Below, one piece after another: positions 1 through 5,269 of a stretch of DNA of 5,269 nt. Position numbers and translations under genes: made by a program. The number at the start of each line of letters is the position of its first letter. Position 1 is the stretch's first letter. The notes below the pieces were generated by a model, which had not been told where the DNA came from, did no database searches, and saw only the letters and a list, made by a program, of their open reading frames with translations. Origin of the DNA: Clostridia bacterium (GTDB lineage Bacteria > Bacillota > Clostridia > Oscillospirales > Acutalibacteraceae); NCBI GenBank assembly GCA_017549905.1, contig JAFYNC010000018.1, forward strand, positions 1 to 5,269. The letters are read 5' to 3'.

Positions 1-1173
1 GCGGTTGTTTCTGTTGTAAATTTCAAGTGAATTTTTCTTTAAGTCGTATACCTTATCGTCAGTACTTATGAATTCTTTTTCCTTATATTCGGGCAAATTT
101 TTGTAATAGTTATATTCCTCTTCAGTAACCATTCTCTTTTCGAGTTCTACTATCTTTACTGTGTGTTTAACAGGAATATCGGTGAACTTTTCTTTTGAAG
201 ACCATTCAAAAACATCATCAAAAGCGGCGCAAATTTGAAGCGCAATTTCACGACGTCTATAAATTTCAGAAGGACTAACAAGACCCTCAGGAACCTTAAT
301 GTCTGAGAATTTGAGTTTAAAACGTCTCGCTTCTGCTTTGCCATAGTATCGGGGTCTTGGCGCTAAGTCACCTGCAGCAGCGCATTGAGGTAAAATTGCA
401 ATATCACCGTATTTTTCCTTAATGATTTGACGAACATCACCCCAGAAATCTGCGCTTAAATGATATTCAAGTTCCATATTCTGTGAGGGACAAGGAATAT
501 TTACAATGGCGCCGGTGAGTTTTTCGTCTTTATCATAAGTAAACATAAAGTTTGCATAATGGTCAGCGCCTGTTTCAAGGTGTGAAAATTCAGGAAGCGC
601 AGTATTTCCGTACATCTTGGTTGTGCCTTCGCGAAGACGTAAGCCTACATCGTCGCTACCCTCGGTCATATCTTTGTTATAAACTGCGCGGCGGTTGTGA
701 GCTGCTACCGCATATCCGTAACCATAAGAGATATAGCCTTCTTTTCTGCTTTCGAATGACTCGCAAACCGCATCGCTCACCTGATTAATAAAGAAATCAA
801 AATATTCACTCGGAGGAGTAATTTCAATGCCATCGTGCGGTAATTTTGAAAAATCACCCCAACCTGATAAATTTTCATCTTTTTGAACAAGAGGTCCGGC
901 ATGTGTATGTGTTGCATTTATGATAATTTTAGAGGTGTCAATAGACGGATTTTTCAAAGCCACTTCTTCTTTTAAAGAGTTTAATATATCTTTATAAATC
1001 GTAGCTATATCTAATGAAACAAATATTACATAATCGTTTCCATCATCAATGGTAAGCGCTGTTGCCATAATTGGATCCAAAACGCTTTTATTAAAGCGAA
1101 CGTAAAACTGACCCGAAATTATAATGGGCTTATCTGTTGAAATATCTTTTCTTGACCAACCAATTTTTAACAT
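1..1173 (-). CDS. Neutral/alkaline ceramidase-like hydrolase, 3' end cut by window edge
   Basis: An open frame runs from an ATG at 1173 to the left edge, giving 391 residues with no stop; the C-terminus lies outside. The start is set by AAGGAGT at 1181-1187. The protein looks like the N-terminal catalytic domain of the neutral/alkaline non-lysosomal ceramidase family. In order I see GW(S)RKDIS and GQFYVR near the N-terminus (5-26), DPIMATAL (33-40), NATHTHAGP (86-94, metal-binding His89/His91), HNRRAVY (159-165), the CPSQ block followed by SADFWGDVR (228-248), and PQCAAAGD (262-269), the counterpart of the ceramidase NAGD loop. Classical members hydrolyse the amide bond of ceramide using zinc and are secreted. 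This one has no signal peptide and has Cys228 where I believe a zinc-ligand His sits in the Pseudomonas enzyme. It is the last visible gene of a GH2-GH3 operon. Family assignment is fairly sure; ceramidase activity is not, and hydrolysis of another amide or ester is possible. Confidence 0.82.
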   Translation of the reverse strand, partial: MLKIGWSRKDISTDKPIIISGQFYVRFNKSVLDPIMATALTIDDGNDYVIFVSLDIATIYKDILNSLKEEVALKNPSIDTSKIIINATHTHAGPLVQKDENLSGWGDFSKLPHDGIEITPPSEYFDFFINQVSDAVCESFESRKEGYISYGYGYAVAAHNRRAVYNKDMTEGSDDVGLRLREGTTKMYGNTALPEFSHLETGADHYANFMFTYDKDEKLTGAIVNIPCPSQNMELEYHLSADFWGDVRQIIKEKYGDIAILPQCAAAGDLAPRPRYYGKAEARRFKLKFSDIKVPEGLVSPSEIYRRREIALQICAAFDDVFEWSSKEKFTDIPVKHTVKIVELEKRMVTEEEYNYYKNLPEYKEKEFISTDDKVYDLKKNSLEIYNRNNR

Positions 1174-1180
1174 AATAATT

Positions 1181-1187
1181 ACTCCTT
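1181..1187 (-). promoter_or_regulatory. Ribosome binding site of the ceramidase-like gene
   Basis: The minus strand reads AAGGAGT, separated by 7 bases from the ATG at 1173. It is a near-consensus Shine-Dalgarno sequence and fixes the start of the ceramidase-like gene. It lies downstream of the hairpin at 1206-1229, so translation of this gene can initiate independently of GH3. Confidence 0.8.
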
Positions 1188-1205
1188 AACATTAAATAAT
1201 ACATT

Positions 1206-1229
1206 GACTGTGAGGCGTTGCCCACAGCC
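1206..1229 (-). other. Intercistronic hairpin between GH3 and the ceramidase-like gene
   Basis: On the minus strand, GGCTGTG (1229-1223) pairs with CACAGTC (1212-1206) with one G-U pair. Inside it, GGC (1222-1220) pairs with GCC (1216-1214) around a 3-base loop, and one base (1213) is bulged. That gives about 10 base pairs. No run of U follows on the minus strand (the next bases are AATGTATT), so it is a poor intrinsic terminator. On the plus strand a T run at 1238-1244 follows only after a 9-base gap, and no plus-strand gene ends here. An mRNA-processing, stabilising or attenuating role between operon genes is possible but inferred. Confidence 0.45.
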
Positions 1230-1242
1230 AATATAAGTTTTT

Positions 1243-1344
1243 TTAATTTACTGTAACTTTAACAAAATTTTCTGTTAAGCAATCCTTGCCAACATATATT
1301 TCAAACTCGCCTTTTTCCACCAAGTAATTTCCGTTTTCATCATA
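1243..1344 (-). pseudogene. Out-of-frame tail of the GH3 fibronectin-III-like domain
   Basis: Read from 1344 to a TAA at 1243-1245, this stretch encodes 33 residues beginning YDENGNYLVEKGEFEIYVGK. This matches the usual end of GH3 enzymes, where the Fn3-like domain closes with a pattern of the type FYD-x-G-x-x-V-x-x-G-x-F-x-I-x-V-G. It directly continues the GH3 sequence, which ends KDLGL in the upstream frame. It has no start codon or ribosome binding site of its own, so it is not a separate gene. Joining the frames would need two extra bases in the T run at 1344-1346 (giving DLGFYDENG) or one base fewer (DLGYDENG). The first fits the family better and would make a GH3 of about 716 residues. 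Confidence 0.8.
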
Positions 1345-3391
1345 AACCTAAATCTTTATAACCTAAACTGAAATTAACATTAATGGTTTCGCCTTTTTTA
1401 ATTAAAGGCTTTTTAAACTGTTTCAATTCGCGAATCGGGCGCATAATTGAAGCTACCCTATCGCGTATATAAAGTTCTACAATTTCTTTGCCGTCAAATT
1501 CGCCTGTATTTGATATATCTATTGAAATTTCAATGTTTTTGCCCGCTTTTAAATCATCAAGCAAAATAGAATTGTTCTGTGCTTTAATTTCACCGTATTT
1601 AAAAGTCGTATAAGAAAGTCCGTATCCAAACGGATAATACGGTGTGGGTGTGCTGTCAAGATAGCAGTTTGCCGGATTTTCATTATAATAGCAGTCAACC
1701 GGACGTCCGCTTGATGTTACATTGTAATATAGCGGAATATGTCCCGACTTTCTTGGGAAAGTAACCGCCGTTTTACCACACGGCACCGCTTTTCCAAACA
1801 AAATGTCGCAAACTGCATTTGCGGTTTCACTTCCCGAATGCCAAGCGTAAAGCACAGCGTCTAACTTGTCGGCAACGCCTTCCATCGCCATCGGTCTGCC
1901 ACAGAAGAATACACCAACTATCTTTTTGCCTGTTGCGTGAATTTTATCGATTAACTCTCTTTGAGATAAACTAAGCGATATATCAGAAACTGCACGGTTT
2001 TCACCTGTCGCCAAGTTGCTCTCACCTAACGCCATAATAACAACATCCGCATTAGGATAAATGTAATTTGTATCATCATAGAATCTCGAATTGCTTTGAC
2101 AATAAAAATTCTTTCGGCCTAAAACATTAGTCATAGCCTCAAAAAGACTTGGGGTTTCGTTTTCTTTACCGTCTAAAACCCAACTGCCAAGAAGGCTTCT
2201 TTTTTCGTGTGTAAATGGTCCCATTAAAGCGATTCGCGATTCCTTATTTAAAGGTAAAACGTTATCATTTTTAAGTAAAACCATTGATTCCAAAGCAAGT
2301 TTTCTGGAATTTTCTAAATGCTTTTCTTTATCATACGCGAAATTTTCACGATATGGTCTGTCAAACAAACCAATAGCAAATTTCACTCTTAAAATACGCT
2401 TAACTGCGGTATTTACAGTTTCTTCCGAAACATCACCGTTAAGCACAAGATCTTTAAGTTCTTCAATATAACAACGGTCGCACATATTAAGGTCTAAACC
2501 TGCTTCTAAGGCGATTTTTGCACAATCTGCTCGTGAAGCTGCTACACCTTGCTTTTGCAACTGTTCAACTGCGCCCCAATCAGATACTGTGAAACCTTCA
2601 AATGAAAGTTTGCCTCTTAAAATATCTGTGAGATGCTTTTTGCTTCCTGTAACAGGCACTCCGCTTATATCGTTAAACGACGACATAACGGTAGCAACAC
2701 CTGCTTTTACTGCCTCTCTGAAGGCAGGAACATAGTAATTATAAAGTGTTGCGTCGGCTATTTCTGTTCGGTGGTAATCACGTCCACCCTCACTTGCACC
2801 ATAACCTATGTAATGCTTTGCACATGCGGCAATGCTATCTTTATCTTTAAGGTCTTTGCCCTGAAAACCTTTTACACACGCTCTTGCCATACAAGCCCCA
2901 ACATAAGGGTCTTCACCTGGGCCTTCAATTATTCTGCCCCATCTTGGATCGTGGCAAAGGTCAAGCATTGGTGAAAATGTCCAATGTATACCGTCAGATG
3001 CCGCCTCTGTAGCAATATCTCTATAACATTCTTCTATGAGTTCTTCATTAAAAGCCGCAGCAGATGCCAACGGAATAGGATAAACCGTTCTATGACCATG
3101 AATAACATCTCTGCCATAAATCATAGGAATTTTAAGTCTGCTTTCTTCTACAGCTACCCTTTGAAGCTCATTATAAAGTTCTATATTAACATGTCCCTGT
3201 GGGTCATTGCCCGCAGTTGATGAACTTGCTAAAATAATTGAGCCAACTTGCCCATTTCTAATAGCAGTTTTTATATCCTCTATCTGAGAATCTTTAAGAG
3301 GACCTGTTATCTGATTCAACTGTCCGATTTTTTCGTCCAAAGACATTTTTTCTATCAAACTGTCTATTATCGAATCATATTCAGTATACAT
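1340..3391 (-). CDS. GH3 family beta-glucosidase/beta-xylosidase-type enzyme, C-terminus frameshifted
   Basis: The ATG at 3391 follows AAAGGAG at a good distance, and the frame gives 683 residues ending in TGA. The GH3 family removes single sugars from the non-reducing end of beta-glycosides with retention. The N-terminal barrel carries DEKIGQLNQ (19-27), GRDVIHGHRTVYPIPLA (93-109), DPRWGRIIEGPGEDPYVG (148-165), AKHYIGYG (191-198), GGRDYHRTEI (202-211) and SDWGA with the likely nucleophile Asp271. The second alpha/beta domain follows LALESMVLLKNDNVLPL (365-381) and has ALGES...TGENRAVSD with a probable acid/base Glu464. PFGYGLSYTTF (587-597) leads into the Fn3-like domain, which is cut short; its last ~34 residues lie in another frame (1243-1344). 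There is no signal peptide, so the enzyme is probably cytoplasmic. It starts 33 bases after the GH2 stop. Exact specificity (glucoside, xyloside or other) cannot be read from sequence. The overall arrangement resembles BglX-type enzymes. Confidence 0.9.
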   Translation of the reverse strand: MYTEYDSIIDSLIEKMSLDEKIGQLNQITGPLKDSQIEDIKTAIRNGQVGSIILASSSTAGNDPQGHVNIELYNELQRVAVEESRLKIPMIYGRDVIHGHRTVYPIPLASAAAFNEELIEECYRDIATEAASDGIHWTFSPMLDLCHDPRWGRIIEGPGEDPYVGACMARACVKGFQGKDLKDKDSIAACAKHYIGYGASEGGRDYHRTEIADATLYNYYVPAFREAVKAGVATVMSSFNDISGVPVTGSKKHLTDILRGKLSFEGFTVSDWGAVEQLQKQGVAASRADCAKIALEAGLDLNMCDRCYIEELKDLVLNGDVSEETVNTAVKRILRVKFAIGLFDRPYRENFAYDKEKHLENSRKLALESMVLLKNDNVLPLNKESRIALMGPFTHEKRSLLGSWVLDGKENETPSLFEAMTNVLGRKNFYCQSNSRFYDDTNYIYPNADVVIMALGESNLATGENRAVSDISLSLSQRELIDKIHATGKKIVGVFFCGRPMAMEGVADKLDAVLYAWHSGSETANAVCDILFGKAVPCGKTAVTFPRKSGHIPLYYNVTSSGRPVDCYYNENPANCYLDSTPTPYYPFGYGLSYTTFKYGEIKAQNNSILLDDLKAGKNIEISIDISNTGEFDGKEIVELYIRDRVASIMRPIRELKQFKKPLIKKGETINVNFSLGYKDLGL

Positions 3392-3400
3392 TGATTATTT

Positions 3401-3407
3401 CTCCTTT
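3401..3407 (-). promoter_or_regulatory. Ribosome binding site of the GH3 gene
   Basis: The minus strand reads AAAGGAG, 9 bases before the ATG at 3391. It lies within the 33-base gap after the GH2 stop codon, supporting operonic transcription and the chosen GH3 start. Confidence 0.8.
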
Positions 3408-3424
3408 AAGACTGATTCTTTTTA

Positions 3425-5269
3425 TTACACATCTAATTCAACTTCTATCATTGCGCTTAAACAATTATCACTCATTGCAGTGAGCGTTAGTTTCTTTTGA
3501 TTTTTCTGCGGTTTAACAGCAACACGTATTTTACCCATATACATTTTGCGTTCTGCATTTGTTACATTGTTGTGGTCACAGTTATCAGAGCCTGTTCCTA
3601 TAATCACCGCGGGAGTTTCTGCTGAAAATTTAACATATTCCGAAGCATCGGGGACAACTCTTCCTTCACTATCCAAACATTCACAGGTGAATAAGGCAAT
3701 ATCTCTGCCGTTAGCAGTAAATTCATTATCCTGTGTCAATCTAAGATATTCAGGCTTACCTGTTGTTTCCCTTTTATCGCAACATACAACTTGAGAATTT
3801 TTATATCCCTTAACTTCTATTGTTCCGGGTTCATAGATAACATCCCACTCGCCGTAACCGTATTTTTCAATGGTTTTCTTGCCAAGCGAAACACCGTTAA
3901 GAAATAGTTCAAGTTCCTCACAGTTAGTATAAACCGTTACCGGTATATTCTTTCCTATTAAGCCCTTGAAATTCCAATGTGTAACTATATGTGCCATCGG
4001 TTCATCTGTCCAAATAGATTTGTTTTGGTAAAACGCGCCTTTTTTCTGCAGAAATAAATCAAGCGCACCTGATACCGAACATACTCTCGGCCATACTGCC
4101 TCTCCCCTATGTTCAACTGCCGCCCATTGATATCCGCCTAAAACATAAGGTCTTTCCATAAGGAATTTCCAAGTTTTTGAGCGACCTTTAAACCAGTTAT
4201 TAGTATCTGCATCTTTATCTCTTATTCTGCCGTTTGTATCAGTTGGATAGTTCCAATCTCTGCTAGTTCCCGTAGCGCAGCACTCAGATGAAAATAAAAG
4301 TTTATTTGGTAATTGTTTATGAACTGTGTCATAAATTTCAAGATTATAATTTATTCCAACTAAATCACAATAATCATATATTGTTGATTTGTCGGGAGTT
4401 CTATCTTCAGCGGCTGTTATAAAACGGGTTTTATCAAACTTTCTTATATGCGCTGAAATAGCTTTATGAAGGTTCTTCCCAATCTCTGTTATATGGTTAG
4501 GTTCTTCATTACTTGTTGACCAGAAAATTACACTCGGACGATTTCGGTCACGCTTTATAAGCGATTCTAACTGTTCGAAAGCCTCTTTGGTACTCTCAAA
4601 CCAACGCGCCTCATTCATAACCAAAAAGCCAAGATCATCAAAAGCATCCATATAATATGATGTTTGTTGATAATGGCTTGTTCGGTATCCGTTAGCACCC
4701 ATTTCTTTCATAAGTTGGACCTTATATCTTGCAATATTTTCTGTTATTGCAAGACCTGTAAGTCCAAAATCCTGATGGGCGCACAGACCTTTAATTATTG
4801 TCTTCTTTCCGTTAATTAAAAGACCTTTTTCAGTAGATAACTCAACAGTTCTGAAACCTATTCGTATATTATTTGTATCAATTTCTTCACCGTTCATCAA
4901 AAGAACAGTTTTAATGGCATAAAGATTGGGGTTTTCGCAGTCCCACAACAACGGATTTACAACTTCTGCACTGTATTTAAGAACACATTTTTCGCGCGCT
5001 TCAACGCTTCCGTCGCAAAAAGCTTCAGACACACAATTTCCCTGTTTGTCAAAAACTTCGCTTTTAACCGAAACATTGGCATCATTATAAGAAACATTAA
5101 CAATAGTTGTTTCAAAATTTATCTTCCAAGTATTTTGGTTTATCTTTTCGTAAGGTGCATATACACCCCACAAATCAATAGCCACTTTATCGGTTATGGT
5201 TAACCAAACATCGCGGTAAATACCGCCACCTTGATACCACCAACCCTCAAATTCTTCGGTATTAACATA
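3425..5269 (-). CDS. GH2 family glycoside hydrolase (beta-galactosidase-like), 5' end cut by window edge
   Basis: The frame is open from the right edge to a TAA at 3425-3427: 614 residues, with the N-terminus missing. The first visible residues include GWWYQGGGIYRDVWL (9-23), the end of a GH2 sugar-binding domain, so the GTG at 5185 is internal and not a start. An Ig-like domain follows (about 40-144, ending IGFRTVEL), then the TIM barrel with GLCAHQDFG (161-169), MGANGYRTSHY (190-200), VMNEARWF (217-224), FWSTSNEEPN (acid/base Glu255) and LLFSSECCATG (nucleophile Glu329). WNFKG (432-436) leads to a DUF4982-like domain with VYTNCEELELFLNG, then a GH2 C5-like domain (about 498-614) with GTGSDNCDH. 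GH2 enzymes are retaining exo-hydrolases of beta-galactosides, mannosides or glucuronides. The C-terminal domains and SE-type nucleophile context favour the beta-galactosidase-like branch. Specificity is inferred. It is the first visible gene of the operon, and its location cannot be judged without the N-terminus. Confidence 0.9.
   Translation of the reverse strand, partial: YVNTEEFEGWWYQGGGIYRDVWLTITDKVAIDLWGVYAPYEKINQNTWKINFETTIVNVSYNDANVSVKSEVFDKQGNCVSEAFCDGSVEAREKCVLKYSAEVVNPLLWDCENPNLYAIKTVLLMNGEEIDTNNIRIGFRTVELSTEKGLLINGKKTIIKGLCAHQDFGLTGLAITENIARYKVQLMKEMGANGYRTSHYQQTSYYMDAFDDLGFLVMNEARWFESTKEAFEQLESLIKRDRNRPSVIFWSTSNEEPNHITEIGKNLHKAISAHIRKFDKTRFITAAEDRTPDKSTIYDYCDLVGINYNLEIYDTVHKQLPNKLLFSSECCATGTSRDWNYPTDTNGRIRDKDADTNNWFKGRSKTWKFLMERPYVLGGYQWAAVEHRGEAVWPRVCSVSGALDLFLQKKGAFYQNKSIWTDEPMAHIVTHWNFKGLIGKNIPVTVYTNCEELELFLNGVSLGKKTIEKYGYGEWDVIYEPGTIEVKGYKNSQVVCCDKRETTGKPEYLRLTQDNEFTANGRDIALFTCECLDSEGRVVPDASEYVKFSAETPAVIIGTGSDNCDHNNVTNAERKMYMGKIRVAVKPQKNQKKLTLTAMSDNCLSAMIEVELDV

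Noticed and set aside
156..344. Short minus-strand frame inside the ceramidase-like gene
   Set aside because: It is out of frame with the well-supported family protein on the same strand, which runs open through the whole stretch, and has no recognisable domain.
552..788. Plus-strand frame opposite the ceramidase-like gene
   Set aside because: It is antisense to the conserved HNRRAVY and neighbouring region and shows no protein features of its own.
1206..1244. Plus-strand terminator made of the hairpin plus the T run at 1238-1244
   Set aside because: The T run begins 9 bases after the stem, too far for a typical intrinsic terminator, and no plus-strand gene ends here.
2633..3220. Plus-strand reading frames opposite the GH3 gene (2633-2974 and 2984-3220)
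   Set aside because: They lie entirely antisense to conserved GH3 motifs, have low-complexity Cys/Tyr-rich translations and no recognisable domain; they are shadows.
3546..3794. Plus-strand frame opposite the 3' part of GH2
   Set aside because: It is antisense to the C5-like domain of GH2 and has no recognisable domain.
4728..4753. Perfect 8-base inverted repeat CTTGCAAT / ATTGCAAG with a 10-base gap
   Set aside because: It sits in the middle of the GH2 coding sequence at a conserved part of the barrel, and a stem of this size can arise by chance in a window this long.
3425..5185. GH2 gene starting at the GTG at 5185 as a complete 586-residue protein
   Set aside because: The same frame stays open to the right edge and encodes GWWYQGGGIYRDVWL, a conserved end of the GH2 sugar-binding domain. 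No ribosome binding site precedes the GTG. The gene is truncated by the window.

Overview
The window holds three consecutive genes, all on the minus strand and so transcribed right to left: a family 2 glycoside hydrolase (GH2, 5' end outside the window), a family 3 glycoside hydrolase (GH3), and a neutral/alkaline ceramidase-like protein (3' end outside the window). The DNA is AT-rich. The two visible start sites have strong AGGAG-type ribosome binding sites, and the proteins resemble enzymes of anaerobic gut or rumen Clostridia. A low-GC Firmicutes host (Lachnospiraceae/Oscillospiraceae-like) is my best guess, but it is inference from composition and protein style.

Layout in the direction of transcription: 5269-3425 encodes 614 visible residues of a GH2 enzyme, from the end of the sugar-binding domain through the Ig-like and TIM-barrel domains to two C-terminal beta domains (DUF4982-like and GH2 C5-like). 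After 33 bases comes the GH3 enzyme (3391-1340 as read), with conserved catalytic motifs but a reading frame that stops inside the C-terminal fibronectin-III-like domain. The missing tail of that domain is readable in another frame down to 1243, so a frameshift or a sequencing/assembly error is likely. A short spacer with a hairpin (1206-1229) follows, then the ceramidase-like gene (1173 to the left edge, 391 residues visible). No promoter, convincing terminator, RNA gene, mobile element or CRISPR array is visible. All sizeable plus-strand reading frames are shadows of these genes.

The close spacing and common strand suggest one operon. GH2 and GH3 would trim sugars from the non-reducing ends of oligosaccharides or glycosides. 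GH3 and the ceramidase-like protein show no signal peptide, which points to intracellular action on imported glycosides. The third gene belongs to a family whose founders split ceramide, so a glycolipid-degrading set is conceivable. However, its zinc site appears altered (Cys where classical ceramidases have a His) and its true substrate is unknown. I saw no clearly new system. The main points of interest are the GH3 frameshift, the altered metal site and the unusual gene combination.
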